The notes beneath the pieces were generated by a model. The model was not told the DNA's origin. It searched no databases and was given only the letters and a program-made list of their open reading frames with translations. This document shows positions 1-8,678 of a stretch of DNA of 64,000 nt, in pieces (the stretch's first letter is position 1; each line of letters opens with the position of its first letter). The position numbers and the translations under genes were made by a program. The stretch comes from VAZQ01 sp963840535 (GTDB lineage Bacteria; Pseudomonadota; Alphaproteobacteria; Rhizobiales; Xanthobacteraceae), in assembly GCA_963840535.1 (NCBI GenBank), contig CAWIZJ010000043.1, positions 62,001-126,000 on the forward strand, written 5' to 3'.

Positions 1-21
1 GGCAACCGGAGCTTCAAGCCG

Positions 22-1353
22 ATGGTTTCTGCAGCAGAACAACTGGCCGCCAATCTCAATTTCTCGGCGCTTGCCAAGGCCGACGAGCTCAAGAAGCGCA
101 TCTGGTTCACGCTCGGAGCGCTGCTGGTCTACCGGCTGGGCACCTATATCCCGCTGCCGGGCATCGATCCTTCCGCATGGGACCAGATCTTCCGTTCGCA
201 GGCCGGCGGCATCCTGGGCATGTTCAACATGTTTTCCGGGGGCGGAATTCAGCGCATGGCGATCTTCGCGCTGAATATCATGCCGTACATCTCGGCCTCG
301 ATCATCATCCAGTTGATGACCACCGTCTCGCCTACGCTCGAGCAGCTCAAGAAGGAGGGCGAGCAGGGCCGCAAGGTGATGAACCAGTACACCAGGTATC
401 TGACCGTGGTGCTGGCGGCGTTCCAGTCCTATGGCATTGCGATCGGGCTCGAAGGGGCCGGCAACGTCATCAGCGACCCGGGCTGGTTCTTCCGCATTTC
501 TACGGTGATCACCCTGACCGGTGGAACCATGTTCCTGATGTGGCTCGGCGAGCAGGTTACGTCACGCGGGATCGGCAACGGCATTTCGCTGATCATTCTC
601 GCGGGAATCGTCGCGGAGCTGCCGTCCGCGATCGCCGGCACACTCGAGCTCGGTCGCCAGGGCGCGCTGTCGACCGGATTGATCCTGGTGGTCCTGGCGA
701 TGTCGGTGGCGGTCATCGCGTTCATCGTATTCATGGAGCGGGCGCAACGCAGGCTCCTGATCCAATATCCCAAGCGCCAGGTCGGCAATCGCATGTTCGA
801 GGGCCAGTCCTCGCATCTGCCGCTCAAGCTCAACACTTCGGGCGTGATCCCGCCGATCTTCGCCTCCTCGCTGCTGCTGCTTCCTACCACGGTGGCCAAC
901 TTCAATGCCGGGCAGCTGCCGGACTGGGCCTCGGGCATCGTAGCGCAACTCAGCCATGGACGGCCGCTCTTTCTCCTCCTCTATATGGCCCTCATCGTGT
1001 TCTTCGCCTTCTTCTACACGGCGATCGTGTTCAACCCGACGGAGACCGCCGATAACCTGAAGAAGCACGGTGGATTCATACCGGGTATCCGGCCGGGCGA
1101 GCGGACTGCCGAATACATCGACTACGTCCTGTCCCGCATCACCGTTGTCGGTGCGATCTACCTTGCGCTCGTCTGCCTGCTGCCGGAAATGCTCATTTCC
1201 TATGCGGCCGTGCCGTTCTATTTCGGCGGCACCTCGCTGCTGATCGTGGTCAGTGTGACGATGGACACGGTGGCGCAGATCCAGGGCTACCTCCTGGCGC
1301 ATCAGTACGAGGGCCTGATCAAGCGATCGAAGCTGCGGGGACGGCGCCGATGA
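22..1353 (+). CDS. secY: Protein translocase subunit SecY
   Basis: SecY forms the inner-membrane protein-conducting channel with SecE and SecG and accepts substrates from SecA or the ribosome. The 443-residue length is usual for the alphaproteobacterial family. The start MVSAAEQLAANLNF, the segment GTYIPLPGIDP, repeated hydrophobic segments and the cytoplasmic loop with IRPGERTAEYID all match SecY, and the protein ends in a short basic tail (KLRGRRR). The sequence before the ATG would be the end of rplO, which lies outside the window. Its TGA overlaps the adk ATG by four bases (ATGA), so the two are probably translated together as in the standard spc operon. The reading frame is intact. Confidence 0.97.
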   Translation: MVSAAEQLAANLNFSALAKADELKKRIWFTLGALLVYRLGTYIPLPGIDPSAWDQIFRSQAGGILGMFNMFSGGGIQRMAIFALNIMPYISASIIIQLMTTVSPTLEQLKKEGEQGRKVMNQYTRYLTVVLAAFQSYGIAIGLEGAGNVISDPGWFFRISTVITLTGGTMFLMWLGEQVTSRGIGNGISLIILAGIVAELPSAIAGTLELGRQGALSTGLILVVLAMSVAVIAFIVFMERAQRRLLIQYPKRQVGNRMFEGQSSHLPLKLNTSGVIPPIFASSLLLLPTTVANFNAGQLPDWASGIVAQLSHGRPLFLLLYMALIVFFAFFYTAIVFNPTETADNLKKHGGFIPGIRPGERTAEYIDYVLSRITVVGAIYLALVCLLPEMLISYAAVPFYFGGTSLLIVVSVTMDTVAQIQGYLLAHQYEGLIKRSKLRGRRR

Positions 1354-2198
1354 GATTGATCCTGCTCGGTCCGCCCGGGGCCGGCAAAGGCACTCAATCC
1401 CAACGCCTCGTCGCCAAATACGGGCTCGTGCAGCTTTCGACCGGCGACATGTTGCGTGCGGCGATCAATGCCGGGACGTCGGTCGGGTTGCGGGCCAAGG
1501 ACATCATGGCTCGCGGCGAGCTCGTGCCCGACGAAGTGGTGGTGTCGATCGTCTCCGATCGCATCGATCAGCCGGATGCGCGCAACGGCTTCATCCTCGA
1601 CGGGTTTCCGCGCACGGTGCCGCAGGCGCATGCGCTCGACCGGATGCTCAAGGAGAAGGGCCTGAGGCTCGACGCAGTGGTCGAGCTCAGGGTGGACGAG
1701 AACGTGCTGCTCGAGCGCATCAAGAAACGAATCGCCGAAACGAAAGTGCGCGGCGAGACATTGCGTCCCGACGACGATCCGGACGTGCTGCGGCGAAGGC
1801 TCGCGGCCCATCGCGACCACACGGCGCCCCTGACGGCCTACTATCAGCTTCAGAGCGTGCTGCGCGCCGTCGACGGGATGGTACCGATTCGGCAGGTTTC
1901 GCGCGCCATCGACGCGGTGCTGGCCGGTGCGGCGTCGAAGGAATCGAGAGGAAGATCCGATGGAAAAAACCGGGTGGCCGCGAAATCCCGAGTGCGACCT
2001 CGGGGCGAACCCGGATCCGTCAAGAGAAAGGCCAGCAAGACCAAGTCCATAGCCGCCAAAACTGCGGGAGACGCAACGCGCCGGCCCCCGCCCGCAACCA
2101 AGAGCAAGGCCATCGAGCCGTCGCGCCGCAGCAAGGTCGGACGAAAGGGCACCTCAGGCAAGTTCGGTCGCCAGCAGAGGTTGACGAAACGCCAATGA
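1350..2198 (+). CDS. adk: Adenylate kinase with a long basic C-terminal tail
   Basis: Adenylate kinase converts ATP and AMP to two ADP in the cytoplasm. Residues 7-15 are the P-loop GPPGAGKGT, followed by the AMP-site segment STGDMLR and the FILDGFPRT motif near residue 80. The LID is the short form (KVRGETLRPDDDPDVLRRR), without the cysteine-containing insert of long bacterial Adk. The core ends near residue 195; a further stretch of almost 90 residues rich in Lys, Arg, Ser and Pro follows. That tail resembles the disordered basic tails of some rhizobial proteins and has no part in the known fold. The start overlaps secY by ATGA. The frame is open throughout, so I take the tail as real. Confidence 0.95.
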   Translation: MRLILLGPPGAGKGTQSQRLVAKYGLVQLSTGDMLRAAINAGTSVGLRAKDIMARGELVPDEVVVSIVSDRIDQPDARNGFILDGFPRTVPQAHALDRMLKEKGLRLDAVVELRVDENVLLERIKKRIAETKVRGETLRPDDDPDVLRRRLAAHRDHTAPLTAYYQLQSVLRAVDGMVPIRQVSRAIDAVLAGAASKESRGRSDGKNRVAAKSRVRPRGEPGSVKRKASKTKSIAAKTAGDATRRPPPATKSKAIEPSRRSKVGRKGTSGKFGRQQRLTKRQ

Positions 2199-2329
2199 AT
2201 CCATTAATAACCCGCATCCAAGTCGAGCGGTCGGACGATACCGGGCCCCGGGGAACGGGGAGGGTGTCGCGTTATCGTTTGCAGACCGATTTGCCGGCTC
2301 CTGATCGGACCGGCTACAGGAGAGCAGCC

Positions 2330-2698
<369 letters not shown>

Positions 2699-2766
2699 GT
2701 CCGAGTTCGAGGCACCCAGGGCCAGGTCATCGGCCGGCGATCAGCGCCGCCGCGAGAGGATCGAGA

Positions 2767-3156
2767 ATGGGCAAAGAAGCCACCCGCGTCCGCCGACGCG
2801 AACGCAAGAATATCGCTTCCGGAGTTGCGCATGTGAACGCGAGCTTCAACAATACAATGATCACGATTACGGACGCACAAGGAAACACCATCGCCTGGTC
2901 GTCTGCGGGCACCATGGGCTTCAAGGGGTCGCGCAAATCGACACCCTATGCTGCGCAGGTGGCCGCCGAGGACGCCGCCAAGAAGGCCCAGGAGCACGGC
3001 ATGCACACCCTCGAAGTCCAGGTGGCAGGGCCGGGGTCGGGTCGCGAATCGGCGTTGCGTTCGTTGCAGTCGGCCGGCTTCACCATCACCTCCATCCGGG
3101 ACGTCACGCCGATCCCACACAACGGCTGTCGTCCCCGCAAGAGGCGCCGAGTATGA
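2767..3156 (+). CDS. rpsK: 30S ribosomal protein S11
   Basis: S11 forms part of the 30S platform near the mRNA exit. The 129-residue protein has the family core GVAHVNASFNNTMITITDAQGN, the central SSAGTMGFKGSRKSTPYAAQ and the C-terminal DVTPIPHNGCRPRKRRRV. The ATG is preceded by GAGAGG. It lies 68 bases after rpsM and about 100 bases before rpoA, in the conserved order rpsM-rpsK-rpoA-rplQ. The frame is intact. Confidence 0.98.
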   Translation: MGKEATRVRRRERKNIASGVAHVNASFNNTMITITDAQGNTIAWSSAGTMGFKGSRKSTPYAAQVAAEDAAKKAQEHGMHTLEVQVAGPGSGRESALRSLQSAGFTITSIRDVTPIPHNGCRPRKRRRV

Positions 3157-3176
3157 CAGACGACATTCTCATCCGG

Positions 3177-3195
3177 CGGACCCAGGAAGGGTCCG
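3177..3195 (+). promoter_or_regulatory. Perfect stem-loop in the rpsK-rpoA spacer
   Basis: CGGACCC at 3177-3183 pairs perfectly with GGGTCCG at 3189-3195 around a five-base loop, shortly after the rpsK stop. No T run follows, so it is not a standard intrinsic terminator. It might be a processing or mRNA-stability element between the S11 and RNA polymerase genes. The function is inference. Confidence 0.4.
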
Positions 3196-3259
3196 TCGTT
3201 GCTGAAATTCCCACGGTACGGAGTGGGGTGCGCGGCCCGCTGCCGCACCGCTCAACGCG

Positions 3260-4291
3260 ATGGGTGCCAACGTGACGATCCAGAAGAACTGGCAGGAACT
3301 GATTCGACCCAACAAGCTGCAGGTGGCCGCAGGCCTCGATCCCAAGCGCGAGGCGACCGTCGTCGCCGAGCCGCTCGAGCGCGGTTTCGGAGTGACGTTG
3401 GGCAATGCGCTGCGACGTATCCTCCTGTCGTCGCTGCAGGGCGCGGCCGTCCAGTCGGTGCATATCGACGGCGTATTGCACGAATTCTCGTCGATTCCCG
3501 GCGTGCGCGAGGATGTGACCGACATCGTGCTCAACATCAAGGACATCGCCATCAAGATGCAGGGCGACGGGCCCAAGCGGATGGTTGTGAAGAAGCAGGG
3601 TCCGGGCACGGTCACCGCCGGCGACATCCAGACGGTAGGCGACATCGTCGTGCTCAATCCCGAGCTCATCCTGTGCACGCTCGATGAGGGTGCCGAGATC
3701 CGCATGGAATTCACGGTCAACACCGGCAAGGGCTACGTGCCGACCGAGCGCAACCGTCCGGAGGACGCGCCGATCGGCCTGATCCCGGTGGACAGTCTCT
3801 ACTCGCCGGTTCGCAAGGTTTCCTACAAGGTCGAGAATACTCGCGAGGGTCAGATCCTCGACTTCGACAAGCTGACCATGCAGATCGAAACGAATGGCGC
3901 GCTCAGCCCCGACGACGCGGTGGCGTACGCAGCGCGCATTCTGCAGGACCAGCTCAACGTCTTCGTCAACTTCGAGGAGCCGCGCAAGGAGGTGATCGCC
4001 GAAGCGATTCCGGACCTCGAGTTCAACCCGGCCTTCCTCAAGAAAGTCGACGAGCTCGAGCTTTCGGTGCGCTCGGCCAACTGCCTGAAGAACGACAACA
4101 TCGTCTATATCGGCGACCTCGTCCAGAAGACCGAGGCAGAGATGCTGCGCACACCGAATTTCGGTCGCAAATCGCTCAACGAGATCAAGGAAGTGCTGGC
4201 CCAGATGGGGCTCCATCTCGGCATGGAAGTGCCGGGCTGGCCGCCCGACAATATCGACGAGCTGGCCAAGCGTTTCGAGGATCATTACTGA
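3260..4291 (+). CDS. rpoA: DNA-directed RNA polymerase subunit alpha
   Basis: The alpha subunit dimer nucleates RNA polymerase assembly, and its C-terminal domain contacts UP elements and activators. The 343-residue length is usual for Hyphomicrobiales. The N-terminal domain carries RGFGVTLGNALRRILLSSL and the conserved DVTDIVLNIK. The C-terminal domain has LELSVRSANCLKNDNI, RTPNFGRKSLNEIKE and the end RFEDHY. The start MGANVTIQKNWQELI matches the family. It precedes rplQ, so both are probably expressed from the ribosomal cluster. The frame is intact. Confidence 0.98.
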   Translation: MGANVTIQKNWQELIRPNKLQVAAGLDPKREATVVAEPLERGFGVTLGNALRRILLSSLQGAAVQSVHIDGVLHEFSSIPGVREDVTDIVLNIKDIAIKMQGDGPKRMVVKKQGPGTVTAGDIQTVGDIVVLNPELILCTLDEGAEIRMEFTVNTGKGYVPTERNRPEDAPIGLIPVDSLYSPVRKVSYKVENTREGQILDFDKLTMQIETNGALSPDDAVAYAARILQDQLNVFVNFEEPRKEVIAEAIPDLEFNPAFLKKVDELELSVRSANCLKNDNIVYIGDLVQKTEAEMLRTPNFGRKSLNEIKEVLAQMGLHLGMEVPGWPPDNIDELAKRFEDHY

Positions 4292-4370
4292 GGACCGGAT
4301 GAGCGGAGGACGAACGGTGGATTGGCGTTGATCCTTCTTGTTCTCCCTTGCCCGTTGGCTGGAGTCCGAC

Positions 4371-4807
4371 ATGCGTCACGGTAACGCCCATCGCAAGCTC
4401 AACCGCAAGCACGAGCATCGCCGCGCGATGTTTGCCAATATGGCGGCAGCCTTGATCAAGCACGAGCAGATCGTGACCACGCTGCCGAAGGCAAAGGACC
4501 TGCGTCCGATCGTCGAGAAGCTGGTCACGCTCGGCAAGCGCGGCGATCTTCACGCCCGCCGCCGGGCGATCGCCGAGATGCGGGACGTTGCCATGGTCAA
4601 GAAGCTGTTCGAGGTGCTCGGTCCTCGCTACAAGGAGCGCAACGGCGGCTACACCCGCGTGCTCAAAGCCGGCTTCCGCTACGGCGATTCCGCCCCCGTG
4701 GCGGTGATCGAGTTCGTCGACCGCGATGTCACGGCAAAAGGCAAGGATTCCGGCCCGGTGTCAGGCAAAAACCGGAGTCCGAGGCGCAAGCTGCAGCGCC
4801 GGCGTGA
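4371..4807 (+). CDS. rplQ: 50S ribosomal protein L17 (frame change near the 3' end)
   Basis: L17 is a 50S protein near the exit-tunnel side. The family start MRHGNAHRKLNRKHEHRR begins at 4371, and the conserved middle (MAAALIKHEQIVTTLPKAKDLRP) and RYGDSAPVAVIEFVDRD are present. The frame as read runs on past 4760 into arginine-rich sequence unlike L17. One base earlier or later, from about 4757, the sequence reads VRQKPESEAQAAAPA and then TGA at 4805-4807, which is a normal acidic and alanine-rich rhizobial L17 end. I infer a one-base deletion near 4756-4760. The corrected protein has about 145 residues, and its TGA overlaps the GTG start of the next gene. Confidence 0.9.
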
Positions 4808-5526
4808 GCGGGCAGCCCGCCATCGAACCCGGGAGGAAGGCGAGGGCGGCTTCGGCCGTCCTTTTGCTTGCGTCCGCGTTCATGCTCGCCCTGCCTGGGC
4901 TGGGTGCACTACTTGCTCTGTGCCAACCGGCAGCGGCCCAGGACACGCTGGTGTCGGCCGCCGAGCGCGGCGAGCTTCTGGTGGTCCGTCGGCTGCTGGC
5001 CGAAGGGGTTAGCGTCAATTTCCGCGACGGCCGTGGCCGCACCGCCTTGCTGGCTGCGACGCAGCGCAATCACGTCGACGTGGCCCGTCTGCTGATCACC
5101 GAAGGCGCCGACGTCAATGCCAGGGATTTCATTCAGGACACCCCGTTTCTGGTTGCCGGAGCAGAAGGCCGAGCCGACATCCTCAAGCTGATGCTGCTGG
5201 CGGATCCCGATCTCAATAGCCTCAATCGGTTCGGCGGAACCGCCCTCATCCCGGCCTGCCACCGCGGCCACGTCGAGACGGTGAAGGTGCTGCTTACCAC
5301 CGGGATCGATCGGGATCATGTCAACAATCTCGGCTGGACAGCGCTCATGGAAGCGGTGGTGCTGGGTGACGGCGGTTCCAACCATACCGAGATCGTGCGC
5401 TTGCTCGTGCAGGCCGGGGCCAACGTCGACATTCCCGACCGGGATGGTGTCAGTGCACTCGCTCACGCCCGGCAGCGGGGTTATGCGGCCATAGTCGAAA
5501 TTCTCCGCGCCGCGGGGGCTCGCTGA
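4804..5526 (+). CDS. Secreted ankyrin-repeat protein
   Basis: Counting from the GTG at 4804, residues near 14-45 form a basic stretch and then a long hydrophobic signal segment ending in QPAAAQD, a likely signal peptidase site. The rest is a chain of about five ankyrin repeats, for example GRTALLAATQRNHVDVARLL, GGTALIPACHRGHVETVKVL and GWTALMEAVV. Ankyrin arrays bind partner proteins, and this one should act in the periplasm. The GTG overlaps the corrected rplQ stop (GTGA), which suggests translational coupling and supports this start over the earlier ATG at 4726. The partner and role cannot be told from the sequence. Confidence 0.8.
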   Translation: MSGQPAIEPGRKARAASAVLLLASAFMLALPGLGALLALCQPAAAQDTLVSAAERGELLVVRRLLAEGVSVNFRDGRGRTALLAATQRNHVDVARLLITEGADVNARDFIQDTPFLVAGAEGRADILKLMLLADPDLNSLNRFGGTALIPACHRGHVETVKVLLTTGIDRDHVNNLGWTALMEAVVLGDGGSNHTEIVRLLVQAGANVDIPDRDGVSALAHARQRGYAAIVEILRAAGAR

Positions 5527-5543
5527 TACTGCACCCCGGAGGC

Positions 5544-7197
5544 TCACCTGCGCCTGCGCGGGTCCTTGCCGATCACGTCGTAGACATCGGCCGGGGCGAA
5601 ATCGTCGGTGATGACATCGCCTTTTGCAGCCTGCGATTGGAGCTTGTCCATGCGCCGTTGCAGAATTTGCGGCAGCGCAAATCGGAAGCCGTGGAGGCGT
5701 TGCAGGTGCGTCGCCTTGCGCTCCAGGGTCTCGCTTGTCGAGCGGTGAACTGGTCGCAACCGCAATGGTCTCGCCGAGCCCGGTCGGATAGAGGTCGAGC
5801 GCCGGAAAGACCTCGCCCAGCGTCCTCATCGTCGAAACGTAGAGCTTGGTGCCGTCATGGACATTGAAGGCGGCGGCGCCTCCAGGAGTGAGCCGCTGCT
5901 TGACCAGCGAATAGAACTCGCGCGTGAGCAAATGGAACGGCACGTAGCCGCCGCGATAGGCATCGAGGAGGATGAGGTCGTAAGGCTCGCTGTTGCGAGT
6001 GAGGAACACCCGCCCGTCGCCGGCATGATAGCGCATGCGCTCGGTCTCCCGCAGGCCAAAATAGGTCTTGGCAGCGGTGATCACGCCGGGATCGATCTCC
6101 ACCGTGGTGATCGTGGCCTCCGGCACGAAGCGGCCGAGATAGGTCGAGATCGACCCGCCGCCCAGCCCCAGCATCAGGATCCTTCTCGGCGTCTGTGGAT
6201 AGACGATCGCAATGGTCATCACCTGCGCATACCTCAGCGGCAAGTCGTCGACGTCGAGCAGATTGGCAACCGATTCGGTATAGTCCCAGCCCTTGATCTG
6301 GAACGACATCACCAGCTGGTTTTGGCGCTTGGTGATGAAGATGTCGTTGTATTCGGTCTCGATATGCGCGATGCGGCCGTTTGCACGCTTGAGCAGGCTT
6401 GCACGTACGCCTTCGTCGATCAGCTCGTGCGCCCGGCAGTCGGGCATCGCGAGCGCGGTCAGCGCAACGGCGACAAGGGCGGCCGAATGGCGGCGACCGA
6501 GGCGCGTCAGCGTCAGCAGCGCCAGCCCCGAGAGCAAGCCGAGGGCGCCGAGCGTCAGCGTGATGTTTCGCGAACCCATGACTGGAATCAGAAAGAAGGT
6601 GGTGCCCAGCGTGCCCACGATCGATCCTGCGGTGGAGATGCCGTAGACGGCACCCGACACGCGGCCGGAATGCCGCGCCGAGCGCAGCAGCAACCTGATC
6701 GCGAACGGCGAATACATGCCGAGCATGGTCACTGGAAAGGACATCAGCGCAAACGACGAGATCAGGCTTCCGGCCCGGATGTCGTCGATGCTCCTCAACA
6801 CCAGCTCGAGAACCGGCTGTGCAAAGCTCGGCAGCGCCACGAGATAGATCGACCCGGCCAGCACGGTCGCCGCGAGCACGGCCGGGGAGGGGGCTCGGTC
6901 GGCGAGATTGCCGCCGAGGAAATAGCCGGCAGTCAGCGCGAACAGCACCGTCGAGATCAACGAGGCCCAGGTATAGATACCGCTGCCGAAATACGGGTTG
7001 AGATAGCGCGATCCCAGCATTTCGAAACCCATCACGATCGCCCCGGTGACGAAAGCGACCGAGTAGATGACCGCCGCGTCGGTCGCGCTCGCGGGGCGGT
7101 CTGCCGGTTCGGCGGAGGATTGGTGCACGTGCGGCCTCGGAGGGGGAAGGGTCGGAGCGGCCCGCCGGTTCGGGATTGACGGCCAGGGCTTGTCCAC
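5544..7197 (-). CDS. Membrane-fused spermidine-synthase-like protein (frame change near 3' end)
   Basis: The N-terminal half has several hydrophobic segments starting VIYSVAFVTGAIVMGFEMLG and typical of the membrane part of fused polyamine-synthase-like proteins. The second half is a spermidine/spermine synthase-type Rossmann domain: ILMLGLGGGSISTYLGR, then TTVEIDPGV, then AGDGRVFL and LILLDAYRGGYVPFHL. Near 5740 the frame changes: ETIAVATSS continues in another frame as ETLERKATHLQ up to VYDVIGKDPRRRR and the stop at 5544. I infer a single indel. Whether it makes a polyamine or modifies another aminopropyl acceptor is unknown. The start is a GTG at 7197; a second GTG near 7129 is possible. 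It is divergent from the DegP-like gene. Confidence 0.85.
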
Positions 7198-7265
7198 AGC
7201 CGGACACGCCCTTCAATTGCCGCAGCCTTGGCCTTATATCTGACCGCGTCAATTCGGGGTTGACC

Positions 7266-8678
7266 ATGTCTGGCCGCCAGACCGTCATCGCGACCGCCAT
7301 GCTCGTCGTTCTCGCAACGACGACGTTCGCCGCCTTTGCGCAGGAGCGGCGGGTCCCGACCTCGCCGGCCGAGCTTCGCCTGTCCTACGCGCCCGTGGTT
7401 CAGCGCGCGGCGCCCGCAGTGGTCAATGTTTATGCCGCCAAGATGGTCAGCGTTCGCAACCCGCTGTTCGATGATCCGATCTTCCGGCGCTTCTTCGGCA
7501 CCCCCGGGGGTCCAGGCGGCCCGCGCGACCAGGTCCAGCGCTCGCTGGGCTCCGGGGTCATCGTCGATCCCTCGGGCCTGGTGGTCACCAACCATCATGT
7601 GATCGAGGGCGCGGATCAGGTGAAGGTCTCCCTCGCCGACAAGCGCGAGTTCGAGGCCGAGATCGTGCTCAAGGATGCGCGCTCGGATCTCGCGGTGCTG
7701 CGCGTCAAGGCCCAGAACGAGCGCTTTCCCGCGCTCGAATTCACGGACTCCGATGCCTTGCAGGTGGGCGACGTGGTGCTCGCCATCGGCAATCCGTTTG
7801 CGGTGGGCCAGACCGTGACCCATGGCATCGTGTCGGCGGTGGCCCGTACCCAGGTCGGCATCACCGACTACCAGTTCTTCATCCAGACCGACGCGGCCAT
7901 CAATCCAGGCAATTCGGGCGGAGCGCTGGTGGATCTCGGTGCGCGGATCGTGGGCATCAACACTGCGATCTTCTCGCGCTCCGGTGGCTCGCAGGGTATC
8001 GGATTCGCAATTCCCGCCAACATGGTGAAGGTGGTCGTGGCTTCGGCGAAGAGCGGCGGTTCCACGGTCATGCGGCCGTGGCTTGGCGCCCGCCTGCAGG
8101 CGGTGACCCCCGACATCTCCGAGGGTCTTGGTCTGAAGCGCCCGTCCGGCGCGCTGATCGCCGCCGTGACGAGCGCGAGCCCGGCGGTGCGAGCCGGGCT
8201 GAAAACGGGTGACTTGATCGTCGCCATCGACGGACAGCCGGTCGAGGACCCGAACGCGTTCGACTACCAATTCGCCACGAAGGGGATCGGCGGTAGCGCA
8301 CGCGTCGGCATCATGCGGGCTGGCAAGGAGATGACGCTGAACGTGGCGCTGCAGGCGGCGCCGGAGACGTCGCACGACGAGCTGCTGATCGACACGCCCT
8401 CGCCGTTCCAGGGTGCAAAAGTATCGAACTTGTCGCCCGCGTTGGCCGACAGCTTGCGGATCGACCCAACCATGCAGGGCGTCGTGATCGTCGACGTCGC
8501 CGGCGGCTCGCCGGCGCAAAACCTCGGCTTCAAGCGGGGCGATCTCGTCGTTTCCGTCAACAATGCCAAGATCGCCAAGACCCGGGATCTCGAACGGATC
8601 ACGGGGCAGCAGAATAGGCGCTGGAGCATCACCATCAAACGCGGCGGGCAACAGATGTCCCTGGAGCTGCGTGGATGA
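7266..8678 (+). CDS. DegP/Do-family periplasmic serine protease
   Basis: This S1C (trypsin-like) protease degrades or chaperones misfolded envelope proteins. The ATG at 7266 gives a signal peptide ending FAAFAQE. The triad is complete: His111 in VVTNHHVIEG, Asp141 in SDLAVLRV and Ser217 in NPGNSGGAL. Two PDZ domains follow, the first around LGARLQAVTPDISE to MRAGKEM and the second at the C terminus (VVDVAGGSPAQNLGFKRGD). Length is 470 residues, usual for the alphaproteobacterial family. An in-frame ATG at 7176 would add 30 residues before the signal peptide and is unlikely. Its TGA overlaps rarA (ATGATGA). Confidence 0.95.
   Translation: MSGRQTVIATAMLVVLATTTFAAFAQERRVPTSPAELRLSYAPVVQRAAPAVVNVYAAKMVSVRNPLFDDPIFRRFFGTPGGPGGPRDQVQRSLGSGVIVDPSGLVVTNHHVIEGADQVKVSLADKREFEAEIVLKDARSDLAVLRVKAQNERFPALEFTDSDALQVGDVVLAIGNPFAVGQTVTHGIVSAVARTQVGITDYQFFIQTDAAINPGNSGGALVDLGARIVGINTAIFSRSGGSQGIGFAIPANMVKVVVASAKSGGSTVMRPWLGARLQAVTPDISEGLGLKRPSGALIAAVTSASPAVRAGLKTGDLIVAIDGQPVEDPNAFDYQFATKGIGGSARVGIMRAGKEMTLNVALQAAPETSHDELLIDTPSPFQGAKVSNLSPALADSLRIDPTMQGVVIVDVAGGSPAQNLGFKRGDLVVSVNNAKIAKTRDLERITGQQNRRWSITIKRGGQQMSLELRG

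Noticed and set aside
177..1302. Long open frames on both strands across secY
   Set aside because: They are Arg/Gly/His-rich shadows of the SecY frame, as is common in GC-rich DNA, and have no family sequence.
2195..2329. ATG start for S13 at 2195
   Set aside because: The extra 45 residues match nothing in S13; the GTG at 2330 has a good ribosome site and gives the family N terminus.
3104..4372. 422-codon reverse frame across rpoA
   Set aside because: It mirrors the strongly conserved rpoA frame, has Asp/His/Arg-biased composition and no recognisable motif.
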